A stretch of 32,421 nucleotides of DNA from SIG455 sp045646385 (GTDB taxonomy: Bacteria; Bacillota; Clostridia; UMGS1810): assembly GCA_045646385.1 (NCBI GenBank), contig JAZRKQ010000030.1, forward strand, positions 1-32,421, read 5' to 3'. The notes beneath the pieces are model-generated. The model saw only the letters and a list, made by a program, of their open reading frames with translations. It was not told where the DNA came from and did not search any database. Shown here piece after piece: positions 8,167 to 15,418 of the stretch. Within the stretch, counting starts at the first letter, position 1; each line of letters begins with the position of its first letter. Made by a program: the position numbers and the translations under genes.

Positions 8167-9474
8167 TTATTTGTCGTTTTTGCTATTAACCATACTGAGT
8201 TTATGCTGACGGCGGTTTTTAACTTCGTGAGGAATAGGTTTAATGTCACCGGCAGCGGTAAGAGCCTGTCTTGTAAGGAGCGGACCTACCAATTCATAAA
8301 TTAAAACTGCAAAGAGTGTGATGTTTCTGATAAGCGCTCCCTGAGAACCCATCTCAGGAGATGCAGCGGCAATTGCACACATACCGAGGGCAACACCCGC
8401 CTGAGGCAAAAGTGTAATTCCTAAGTACTTGCAAATGGAAGGTGAGCATTTAACCATCTTCGCACTGCCATATGTTCCGAAATATTTGCCGAGCGAACGG
8501 AAGATGATATATGTGATGCCGATAAACACGATTGCCATATCAGCAAATACATTAAGTTCAAGTTCTGCACCGCTGATAACAAAGAATAAAGCAAGCAGGG
8601 GAGATGTCCATTTGTCCGACATATTCATAAGATCGTGTGAAAGCGGACAAATGTTGCAGAATATTGTGCCGAGCATCATACATACCAAAAGTGATGAAAA
8701 ACTTACGTGAACAGGTCCGATGTGGAAGTCGAGCATTGATAATGCAACTGTTAAGAATACAAAAGCGATTGTCATATTAAGTCTGTTTGTATTGGAGTTG
8801 AACATCTTTTCAAGTTGTGTTAAAATCCAACCCATTATAGCGCCGAGGAGTAATGAACAACCGATTTCAACAATAGGATTTACAATAATCGAAATCATAT
8901 CCAGATTGCCCGAAATCAATGTTTTTGCAATACCGAAAGAAACTGCGAATACTATAAGACCAACAGCGTCGTCCAATGCAACAATTGGCAATAAAAGTTT
9001 TGTAAGTGGACCATCTGCTTTGTACTGGCGTACTACCATTAATGTCGCCGCAGGTGCGGTCGCGGTTGCTATTGCACCGAGTACCAATGCTTGTGGCAAA
9101 GTGAGTTTGTCAGGCATTGCAAGGTGTATAAAATATAGCGCAATGTCAACAAAGAGTGTGGCAACTAATGCCTGCAGAATACCTATAACCGTTGCTTGTT
9201 TACCTGTTTTTTTAAGTTCTTCAAGCCTGAACTCGCTTCCGATAGAAAATGCAATAAATCCAAGTGCAACGTCAGATACCAATGCCAGCGCAGCAACAGC
9301 ATCAGATGAATTAAATCCCAAACCTTCAATCCCCAAGTTGCCCAAGCAGTAGGGACCTATCAGTATACCTGCAATAAGGTATGCAGTTACTGACGGGAGT
9401 TTAAGTGGTTTAAATGCTCTTGTCATCAAAAGACCTGCGAGCAGAGCGATTGATACAGATAATAATGTACTCAT
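8167..9474 (-). CDS. Cation/proton antiporter (CPA2-type)
   Basis: 435 residues with about 12-13 membrane helices. An IVALDDAVGL segment places two adjacent aspartates at 168-169, the paired acidic residues seen in electrogenic Na+/H+ or K+/H+ antiporters. There is no C-terminal RCK/TrkA nucleotide-binding domain, only a short basic tail, so it is the minimal form. A strong AAAGGAGAAG site precedes the ATG at 9474. It shares a transcript with the CLC gene downstream; together they could couple cation and anion movement to protons. Ion specificity cannot be read from the sequence. A promoter of its own is weak at best; read-through from tRNA-Ser past its terminator is possible. Confidence 0.9.
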   Translation of the reverse strand: MSTLLSVSIALLAGLLMTRAFKPLKLPSVTAYLIAGILIGPYCLGNLGIEGLGFNSSDAVAALALVSDVALGFIAFSIGSEFRLEELKKTGKQATVIGILQALVATLFVDIALYFIHLAMPDKLTLPQALVLGAIATATAPAATLMVVRQYKADGPLTKLLLPIVALDDAVGLIVFAVSFGIAKTLISGNLDMISIIVNPIVEIGCSLLLGAIMGWILTQLEKMFNSNTNRLNMTIAFVFLTVALSMLDFHIGPVHVSFSSLLVCMMLGTIFCNICPLSHDLMNMSDKWTSPLLALFFVISGAELELNVFADMAIVFIGITYIIFRSLGKYFGTYGSAKMVKCSPSICKYLGITLLPQAGVALGMCAIAAASPEMGSQGALIRNITLFAVLIYELVGPLLTRQALTAAGDIKPIPHEVKNRRQHKLSMVNSKNDK

Positions 9475-9517
9475 TTTTATCTTCTCCTTTATATATGTAA
9501 AAGAATTAGGGCAACAA

Positions 9518-9542
9518 AAAAGAGCGAGGAACTCGCTCTTTT
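9518..9542 (-). terminator. Terminator of tRNA-Ser
   Basis: Read on the minus strand, an 11-bp stem AAAAGAGCGAG/CTCGCTCTTTT with loop TTC and a following T-run lies 8 nt past the tRNA. Confidence 0.88.
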
Positions 9543-9550
9543 AACCAAAG

Positions 9551-9636
9551 CGGAGAAGGTGGGATTCGAACCCACGTCCCTCAAGGGGCATCATGATTTC
9601 GAGTCATGTCCGTTATGACCACTTCGATACTTCTCC
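9551..9636 (-). tRNA. tRNA-Ser, anticodon CGA
   Basis: On the minus strand GGAGAAG (from 9636) pairs with CTTCTCC. The anticodon stem CATGA/TCATG encloses CTCGAAA (anticodon CGA, reading UCG). The long variable arm (built on GCCCCTTGAGGG) marks serine, and the T loop is TTCGAAT. The discriminator is G. CCA is not encoded, unlike in tRNA-Pro in this window, so a CCA-adding enzyme must complete it. Confidence 0.95.
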
Positions 9637-9682
9637 GTATTCAGGTCGTGGGCAAGTATGCCACTTTGTTGCAACCTAATAA

Positions 9683-9711
9683 ATTATAGCAAAAGCATAA
9701 TTGAATGTCAA
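9683..9711 (-). promoter_or_regulatory. Consensus promoter of tRNA-Ser
   Basis: On the minus strand TTGACA (9711-9706) and TATAAT (9688-9683) are separated by exactly 17 nt. A leader of about 40 nt, with a possible GTGG/CCAC hairpin, precedes the mature tRNA. Confidence 0.85.
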
Positions 9712-9903
9712 GAAAAACTAATAAAAAATAAGAAAGAACTTAACCAGAGAAATTGCTTTGTTTATATTATTAAAAGGTAACTCTTTCATTAAAGATTGGA
9801 ATTTATTGATTTTTTTTTGCGTTAAAAAATTGAAAATGCAGTCATTGAATTTGTTGGTTGTTAAATTGAAATCTTTAAAACTTTATTTTTGTTAAAAAAG
9901 TTC
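9712..9903. other. AT-rich divergent spacer with no recognised content
   Basis: Between the tRNA-Ser promoter (minus) and the str operon promoter (plus) lie about 190 bp of A/T-rich sequence. I see no open frame with a ribosome site, hairpin or repeat worth naming. It may serve as an upstream element for the strong divergent promoters. Confidence 0.6.
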
Positions 9904-9932
9904 TTGACAAAGGTTGTGTTTTGCTGTATTAT
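9904..9932 (+). promoter_or_regulatory. Promoter of the str (ribosomal protein/elongation factor) operon
   Basis: TTGACA (9904-9909) and TATTAT (9927-9932) with a 17-nt spacer, about 39 bp before the GTG of the L7Ae-like gene. T- and A-tracts just upstream could act as an UP element. No other strong promoter was found before tuf. Confidence 0.8.
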
Positions 9933-9970
9933 TAGATAGTGTGTGTATCTATGTGTGGAGGTATATAAAC

Positions 9971-10216
9971 GTGGCAGAAGGACACCATAATATGGTCGTT
10001 GGCATAAGGCAGTCAAAACGTATTATAGAAAATGGTATGGCTGAGATTGCATACCTGGCAGAAGATGCTGATTCATTTGTGGCTGTGCCATTTATAGAAC
10101 TTTGTAAAGAACATAATTTGAAATTTGAATACGTTTCCACAAAATCTGCTCTCGGCAGAATGTGTCATATAGATGTACCTGCTGCGGTAGCAGTTAAGTT
10201 GAAATCACACAATTAA
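9971..10216 (+). CDS. L7Ae-family RNA-binding protein (YbxF/L7Ae-like)
   Basis: The start is GTG 9971, with an ideal GGAGGT (9957-9962) 8 nt upstream; the open frame back to 9914 runs into the promoter and is not translated. The 81-residue product has the compact L7Ae/L30e fold: a helix with KRIIENGMAEIAYLAEDAD, a central FIELCKEHN, and a VSTKSALGRM segment matching the k-turn-binding loop. Family members bind kink-turn RNA and, in Bacillus, associate with ribosomes. Its place as first gene before rpsL is the conserved order in Firmicutes. Confidence 0.9.
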   Translation: MAEGHHNMVVGIRQSKRIIENGMAEIAYLAEDADSFVAVPFIELCKEHNLKFEYVSTKSALGRMCHIDVPAAVAVKLKSHN

Positions 10217-10224
10217 CTATGTTA

Positions 10225-10246
10225 TTAATAGCCAAACGGCTTTTAA
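10225..10246 (+). terminator. Weak hairpin between the L7Ae-like gene and rpsL
   Basis: TTAATAGCC (10225-10233) and GGCTTTTAA (10238-10246) pair with one mismatch around AAAC. The stem is short and followed by A/T sequence, so it may attenuate or mark processing rather than end transcription. Confidence 0.3.
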
Positions 10247-10277
10247 TATAAAATTTATATATAGGAGGTGAAACGAA

Positions 10278-10697
10278 TTGCCTACATTTAATCAGTTGGT
10301 TAAGCACGGCAGACAGACTTCTGTAAAGAAATCTACTGCACCGGCTCTGCAGGTTGGTTTTAACTCACTTAAGAAAAGACCTACCGACCAGAGTGCGCCT
10401 CAGAAGCGTGGTGTTTGCACAGCTGTTAAAACCATGACTCCTAAAAAGCCTAACTCAGCGCTCAGAAAAATGGCCCGTGTTAGACTTACAAACGGTGTTG
10501 AGGTTTCAGCGTACATTCCCGGTATCGGTCATAACCTGCAGGAACACAGTGTGGTGCTTATCAGAGGTGGTAGAATTAAAGACCTCCCTGGTGTTAGATA
10601 CCATATCATCCGCGGTACACTCGATGCTTCAGGTGTTAGTGCAAGAAACCAGTCAAGATCCAAGTATGGTGCTAAGAAACCAAAGGAATCTAAGTAA
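10278..10697 (+). CDS. rpsL: 30S ribosomal protein S12
   Basis: The start codon is TTG at 10278, placed by AGGAGGTG (10263-10270) 7 nt upstream and by the family N-terminus (PTFNQLVKHGR). The 139-residue product shows all S12 landmarks: TPKKPNSALRK around the streptomycin-site lysine near position 56, the GGRIKDLPGVRYH loop with the second decoding-site lysine, and the basic KYGAKKPK tail. Both lysines are wild type, so no streptomycin-resistance change is visible. The short insertion before RGVCTAV is normal in Firmicutes. S12 sits at the decoding centre of the small subunit. Confidence 0.97.
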   Translation: MPTFNQLVKHGRQTSVKKSTAPALQVGFNSLKKRPTDQSAPQKRGVCTAVKTMTPKKPNSALRKMARVRLTNGVEVSAYIPGIGHNLQEHSVVLIRGGRIKDLPGVRYHIIRGTLDASGVSARNQSRSKYGAKKPKESK

Positions 10698-10705
10698 TTT
10701 TAATC

Positions 10706-10797
10706 GTAAGTAACATCCAATTGTTGGACACTTACAAAAAAGGTAAGTCGTGCCGCAATACGGAATTTATATATATTATATTTTCAGTATTGGGCAC
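10706..10797 (+). promoter_or_regulatory. Structured rpsL-rpsG spacer, possible S7 autoregulatory site
   Basis: The spacer holds mutually exclusive pairs. GTAAGT (10706-10711) can pair with ACTTAC (10730-10735), closing a hairpin with inner CCAA/TTGG, and the same ACTTAC can pair with a second GTAAGT (10743-10748). Further on, GTGCC-g-CAATAC (10750-10761) pairs with GTATTGGGCAC (10787-10797), leaving one bulged G. No terminator T-run follows. In E. coli the S12-S7 spacer binds S7 to repress translation, so a similar role is inferred here. Confidence 0.45.
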
Positions 10798-10859
10798 AAA
10801 CGGACTGATTAAAAGTTCGAGTACCTGTGAAATCATTATTTATGAAGGAGGGAAGGACA

Positions 10860-11330
10860 GTGCCCAGAAAAGGTTTTATCGCTAAGAGAGAAGTTCTGGC
10901 TGATCCGGTTTACGGAAATAAAATCGTAACCAAACTTATCAACAACATCATGTTGGATGGTAAGAAAGGTGTGGCTCAGTCAATCGTTTACGGTGCATTT
11001 GAAATCATCGCAGAAAAAACCGGTAAGGACGCAGTTGAGGTTTTCACAGCAGCAATGGAAAACATCATGCCCGTTCTTGAGGTTAAAGCAAGACGTGTCG
11101 GCGGTGCAACATATCAGGTTCCGATTGAGGTTAGACCTGAAAGACGTCAGACATTAGGCTTAAGATGGTTAACACTCTACGCACGTCAGAGAAACGAAAG
11201 AACCATGCGTGAAAGACTTGCTGCTGAAATTATGGATGCAGCAAACAATGCTGGTGCAGCCGTTAAAAAACGTGAAGATACTCACAAAATGGCTGAGGCT
11301 AACAGAGCATTCTCACATTTCCGCTGGTAA
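10860..11330 (+). CDS. rpsG: 30S ribosomal protein S7
   Basis: GTG 10860 follows AAGGAGGG (10845-10852) by 7 nt and gives the standard 156-residue product beginning PRKGFIAKRE; an in-frame ATG at 10827 lies before the ribosome site and is not used. Landmarks include VTKLINNIMLDGKKG, VKARRVGGATYQVPIEVRPERR (the 16S head-binding beta-hairpin region) and the C-terminal KMAEANRAFSHFRW. S7 nucleates assembly of the 30S head. The 162-bp spacer before it is unusually long for this operon and structured. Confidence 0.97.
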   Translation: MPRKGFIAKREVLADPVYGNKIVTKLINNIMLDGKKGVAQSIVYGAFEIIAEKTGKDAVEVFTAAMENIMPVLEVKARRVGGATYQVPIEVRPERRQTLGLRWLTLYARQRNERTMRERLAAEIMDAANNAGAAVKKREDTHKMAEANRAFSHFRW

Positions 11331-11396
11331 TCAGTATTTAAAAATTACACTAAACTTTTTTAGTTTTATTAAGGACGAAAGAAAGGAGGCAATCAC

Positions 11397-13478
11397 GTGC
11401 CAAGACAATTTTCTCTTGAAAAAACAAGAAACATCGGTATTATGGCTCACATCGACGCTGGTAAAACAACTACTACCGAGAGAATTTTATACTACACCGG
11501 TCGTATTCACAAGATTGGTGACACACACGACGGTGACGCAACTATGGACTGGATGGAGCAGGAGCAGGAACGTGGTATCACTATCACATCTGCTGCTACA
11601 ACAGCACAGTGGAAAAATCACCGCGTAAACATCATTGACACTCCCGGACACGTTGACTTTACAGTAGAGGTTGAGCGTTCACTTCGTGTACTTGACGGTT
11701 CTGTTACAGTTTTCTGTGCTAAGGGTGGTGTTGAGCCACAGTCAGAAACTGTATGGCGTCAGGCAGATAAATATCATGTACCGCGTATGGCATTCGTTAA
11801 CAAAATGGATATCATGGGTGCAGATTTTTATAATGTACTTGATATGATGAAAGACCGTCTTAAATGTAATGCGGTTCCGCTTCAGTTGCCTATAGGCGCT
11901 GAGGATACTTTCGTAGGCGTTATCGACCTTATCAATATGAACGCACTCGTTTATTATGATGAAAAAGGTGACGACGTACGTGTTGAAGAAATCCCCGCAG
12001 ACATGATGGACAAAGCAGAGGAATACAGAGCAGCACTTTTAGAGGCTGTTGCTGAAACAGACGAAGAACTCATGGAAAAATTCTTTGAAACAGGCGACCT
12101 TTCTGTTGATGACCTTAAAAAAGGTATCAGAAAAGCAACCTGTAATGTAGAAATGATTCCCGTTCTTTGCGGTACTGCTTACAGAAACAAGGGTGTACAG
12201 CCCCTTCTCGACGCAGTAATCGACTACATGCCTTCTCCGCTTGATATTCCCGCTATTAAGGGTGTTAAACCCGGTACTGAAGAAGAGGACGAGCGTCCTG
12301 CAGACGATAATGCTCCCTTCTCAGCGCTTGCATTCAAAATTATGACAGACCCGTTTGTTGGTAAACTGTGCTTCTTTAGAGTTTACTCCGGTACAGTAAC
12401 AAAAGGTTCTTCTGTTTTAAACTCTACTAAAGATTCTAAGGAAAGAATAGGTAGAATCCTTCAGATGCACGCTAACCACAGAGAAGACATTGAACAGTGC
12501 TACTCCGGTGATATCGCTGCTGCTGTAGGTCTTAAAAATGTTACTACAGGTGATACCTTGTGTGACGAAAAGAATCCTATCATTTTGGAATCAATGGAAT
12601 TCCCCGAGCCTGTTATCAGGGTTGCTATTGAACCTAAAACAAAAGCAGGTCAGGAAAAAATGGGTATCGCTCTTGCAAAACTTGCAGAAGAAGACCCAAC
12701 ATTTAAAACTTATACTGACGAAGAAACAGGTCAGACCATCATCGCCGGTATGGGTGAGCTTCACCTTGAAATCATCGTAGACAGACTCTTACGTGAGTTC
12801 AAAGTTGAGGCTAACGTAGGTAAACCTCAGGTTTCTTACAAAGAGGCTATCAGAAAACCTGTTCATCAGGATTACAAATATGCAAGACAGTCCGGTGGTC
12901 GCGGTCAGTACGGTCACGTTGTTATCGATATCGAGCCCAACGAGTCCGGTAAAGGCTACGAATTCATCAATAAGATTGTCGGCGGTGCTATTCCCAAGGA
13001 ATATATCCCCGCAGTTGATGCAGGTATTCAGGGTGCAATGCTCAATGGTGTACTCGCAGGTTATAATGTTGTTGACGTAAAAGTTACTCTCGTAGACGGT
13101 TCATACCACGAAGTTGACTCTTCTGAAATGGCATTCAAACTTGCAGGTTCTATGGCATTCAAAGAAGCATGCAAAAAGGCTGATCCTGTATTGATGGAAC
13201 CCATTATGCAGGTTGACGTAATCGTTCCTGAAGATTACATGGGCGACGTTATGGGTGATATCAACTCACGTCGTGGTCAGATTCAGGGTATGGAATCAAG
13301 AAATGGTGCTCAGGCTATCAGCGCTGCAGTTCCGCTTTCTGAAATGTTTGGTTATGCAACTGACCTTCGTTCACGTACACAGGGTCGTGGTCAGTACACA
13401 ATGCAGCCAAGCCACTACAATGAAGTACCCAAGAACATTCAGGAAACAATTATCTCTGCTAAAGCAAAAGCTGAGTAA
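11397..13478 (+). CDS. fusA: Elongation factor G
   Basis: GTG start at 11397 with AAAGGAGG (11382-11389). The 693-residue length is standard. GTPase motifs: P-loop AHIDAGKT (17-24), switch I around residue 60, DTPGH (81-85) and NKMD (135-138). Domains II-V follow, including MGELHLEI and the domain IV loop region GGRGQYGHV. It catalyses GTP-driven translocation and, with RRF, ribosome recycling. There is no truncation or frameshift. It is the fourth gene of the str operon, 66 bp after rpsG. Confidence 0.98.
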   Translation: MPRQFSLEKTRNIGIMAHIDAGKTTTTERILYYTGRIHKIGDTHDGDATMDWMEQEQERGITITSAATTAQWKNHRVNIIDTPGHVDFTVEVERSLRVLDGSVTVFCAKGGVEPQSETVWRQADKYHVPRMAFVNKMDIMGADFYNVLDMMKDRLKCNAVPLQLPIGAEDTFVGVIDLINMNALVYYDEKGDDVRVEEIPADMMDKAEEYRAALLEAVAETDEELMEKFFETGDLSVDDLKKGIRKATCNVEMIPVLCGTAYRNKGVQPLLDAVIDYMPSPLDIPAIKGVKPGTEEEDERPADDNAPFSALAFKIMTDPFVGKLCFFRVYSGTVTKGSSVLNSTKDSKERIGRILQMHANHREDIEQCYSGDIAAAVGLKNVTTGDTLCDEKNPIILESMEFPEPVIRVAIEPKTKAGQEKMGIALAKLAEEDPTFKTYTDEETGQTIIAGMGELHLEIIVDRLLREFKVEANVGKPQVSYKEAIRKPVHQDYKYARQSGGRGQYGHVVIDIEPNESGKGYEFINKIVGGAIPKEYIPAVDAGIQGAMLNGVLAGYNVVDVKVTLVDGSYHEVDSSEMAFKLAGSMAFKEACKKADPVLMEPIMQVDVIVPEDYMGDVMGDINSRRGQIQGMESRNGAQAISAAVPLSEMFGYATDLRSRTQGRGQYTMQPSHYNEVPKNIQETIISAKAKAE

Positions 13479-13491
13479 TTTGTAAAAATTT

Positions 13492-13512
13492 AAAAAAGCA
13501 CTTGCTTTTTTT
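13492..13512 (+). terminator. Weak hairpin with T-run between fusA and tuf
   Basis: AAAAAAGC (13492-13499) and GCTTTTTT (13504-13511) pair around ACTT. Only two G-C pairs support it, so it is at most a partial attenuator. Strong tuf expression would need read-through or an unseen promoter in the 94-bp gap. Confidence 0.35.
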
Positions 13513-13572
13513 AGTAAAAAACAGTAAAATATATTTAATAATTCTTTTTATGAAAAAGGGAGGATTTTAAAA

Positions 13573-14775
13573 ATGGCAAAAGCTAAATTTGAAAGAAGTA
13601 AGCCGCACGTAAATATCGGCACAATCGGTCACGTTGACCACGGTAAAACAACTCTTACTGCTGCTATCACAAAAGTACTCGGTATGAAAGGTCAGGCAGA
13701 GTTCTCTGCTTACGATCAGATCGACAAAGCACCTGAAGAAAGAGAAAGAGGTATTACAATCTCTACTGCTCACGTTGAGTACGAAACAGACAACCGTCAC
13801 TATGCACACGTTGACTGCCCCGGACACGCTGACTATGTTAAAAACATGATCACCGGTGCTGCTCAGATGGACGGTGCTATCCTCGTTGTATCTGCTGCTG
13901 ATGGTCCTATGCCTCAGACAAGAGAACACATCCTTCTTTCCAGACAGGTTGGCGTTCCTTATATCGTAGTATTCATGAACAAAGCTGACCAGGTTGACGA
14001 CCCCGAACTTCTCGAGCTCGTTGAAATGGAAATCAGAGACCTTCTTAACGAATACGAGTTCCCGGGTGATGATACACCTATCGTAAAAGGTTCTGGTCTT
14101 AAAGTTCTTGAAAGCGATTCTACAGATCCTTCTGCACCTGAATACGCTTGCATCCTCGAACTCATGGACGCTGTAGACAGCTACATTCCTTCTCCTGAAA
14201 GAAGCACAGACAAACCTTTCCTTATGCCTGTTGAGGACGTTTTCTCAATCACAGGTCGTGGTACAGTTGCTACAGGTAGAGTTGAAAGAGGTCAGCTCAA
14301 CCTTTCTGACGAAGTTGAAATCGTTGGTCTTGCTGACGAAAGCAGAAAAGTTGTTGTAACTGGTATCGAAATGTTCCGTAAACTCCTTGACTACGCTGAA
14401 GCAGGCGATAACATCGGTGCTCTTCTCCGTGGTATCCAGAGAAATGAAATTGAACGTGGTCAGGTTCTTGCTAAACCCGGCACAATCAATCCTCATACAA
14501 AATTCAAAGGCGAAATCTACGTTCTTACAAAGGACGAAGGTGGCCGTCACACACCATTCTTCAACAACTACAGACCTCAGTTCTACTTCAGAACAACTGA
14601 CGTTACAGGCGTTATCAAATTACCCGAAGGCACAGAAATGTGCATGCCTGGTGATAACGTAACAATCGAAGTTGAACTTATCACACCTATCGCTATCGAA
14701 GAAGGTTTGAGATTCGCTATCCGTGAGGGTGGTCGTACAGTTGGTTCCGGCGTTGTATCATCAATCCAGGGCTAA
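13573..14775 (+). CDS. tuf: Elongation factor Tu
   Basis: ATG 13573 follows an AAAGGGAGGA site. The 400-residue product has the P-loop GHVDHGKT (19-26), DCPGH (81-85) and NKAD (136-139; the common form is NKCD, and NKAD is a tolerated variant). Domains II and III follow, ending in GGRTVGSGVVSSI. It delivers aminoacyl-tRNA to the ribosome. This is the last gene of the str operon. The coding sequence is rich in C-ending Phe, Tyr and Asn codons, as expected for very high expression. Confidence 0.98.
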   Translation: MAKAKFERSKPHVNIGTIGHVDHGKTTLTAAITKVLGMKGQAEFSAYDQIDKAPEERERGITISTAHVEYETDNRHYAHVDCPGHADYVKNMITGAAQMDGAILVVSAADGPMPQTREHILLSRQVGVPYIVVFMNKADQVDDPELLELVEMEIRDLLNEYEFPGDDTPIVKGSGLKVLESDSTDPSAPEYACILELMDAVDSYIPSPERSTDKPFLMPVEDVFSITGRGTVATGRVERGQLNLSDEVEIVGLADESRKVVVTGIEMFRKLLDYAEAGDNIGALLRGIQRNEIERGQVLAKPGTINPHTKFKGEIYVLTKDEGGRHTPFFNNYRPQFYFRTTDVTGVIKLPEGTEMCMPGDNVTIEVELITPIAIEEGLRFAIREGGRTVGSGVVSSIQG

Positions 14776-14801
14776 TTAAAATCTTAAATTAACTAATTTA
14801 A

Positions 14802-14832
14802 AACACCGTTGACTTTGTTCAACGGTGTTTTT
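14802..14832. terminator. Terminator of tuf, also usable by the facing operon
   Basis: AACACCGTTGA (14802-14812) pairs with TCAACGGTGTT (14819-14829), followed by a T-run. On the minus strand an A/T-rich flank makes it usable for the peptidoglycan-binding operon ending at 14851. Confidence 0.9.
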
Positions 14833-14850
14833 ATATTGCTGAAATAAAAT

Positions 14851-15405
14851 TTATTCATTTGTTAAAAACGCTCTGTATAGTCTTACCATTTCATTCCATG
14901 TCGGTCGGTTTACCTCGCCGGTAGGTTCAAGTAATGAAATGTTTTGAAAATTCCTTACTGCATCTGCAGTTTCGTTTGTATATTGACCTGTAACGCGCAC
15001 TTTGTTGAGGTTGGTATATCTGTTTGCAAAACTGTTAAGGATTAACTGAATAATAATAACCGCATCGCCGTTATCACCCTGCTTTATAGATATTATTTCT
15101 GCGGGGTATATATAAAGCGGAAGTGCATCTTCTGTTAATCCCATTAAATCGCGGTATAGTTCGTATATGGACTCCCATGTTTCATAGTCGGCAAGCCCTG
15201 TTTGCGGCAGATTGTATTTTTCCTGATACTTTCTTACCGCTTCAGTTGTTTCATCACCATAAATTCCGTCTGTGTTCAAAAAGGGGATATCTTTATCGCT
15301 TTCAGAAATCTTTTGCAAAAACTTCTGCAGTTGAAAAGTATTCGTTCTGTCATCTAAATAATCAGTTTTAGTGCGTAAATATGGTTGAGATGTTAATGTT
15401 GCCAT
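14851..15405 (-). CDS. Protein with two peptidoglycan-binding repeats, no signal peptide
   Basis: 184 residues made almost wholly of two PG_binding_1-type three-helix repeats. The first (about 22-90) ends in DGIYGDETTEAVRKYQ and a conserved ETW; the second (about 105-180) ends in GQYTNETADAVRNFQ and PTW. These modules usually bind cell-wall peptidoglycan. No catalytic domain is attached. The N-terminus (MATLTSQPYLRTKTDYLDD) lacks a hydrophobic stretch, so no Sec export is predicted. GGGAGGA precedes the ATG. It is the last gene of a three-gene operon (13 nt after the SpoIID-like gene) and repeats the module type of that partner. A cytoplasm-assembled spore-layer protein is my inference. Confidence 0.88.
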   Translation of the reverse strand: MATLTSQPYLRTKTDYLDDRTNTFQLQKFLQKISESDKDIPFLNTDGIYGDETTEAVRKYQEKYNLPQTGLADYETWESIYELYRDLMGLTEDALPLYIYPAEIISIKQGDNGDAVIIIQLILNSFANRYTNLNKVRVTGQYTNETADAVRNFQNISLLEPTGEVNRPTWNEMVRLYRAFLTNE

Positions 15406-15418
15406 TTATATTCCTCCC

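Noticed and set aside
8720..9352. Plus-strand open frame of 210 codons
   Set aside because: It is antisense to the cation/proton antiporter, lacks a ribosome site and has low-complexity Ser/Ala/Ile/Asn-rich content typical of a shadow frame.
9475..9550. Fluoride riboswitch before the antiporter/CLC operon
   Set aside because: The short leader contains only the tRNA-Ser terminator and a ribosome site; no crcB-type motif.
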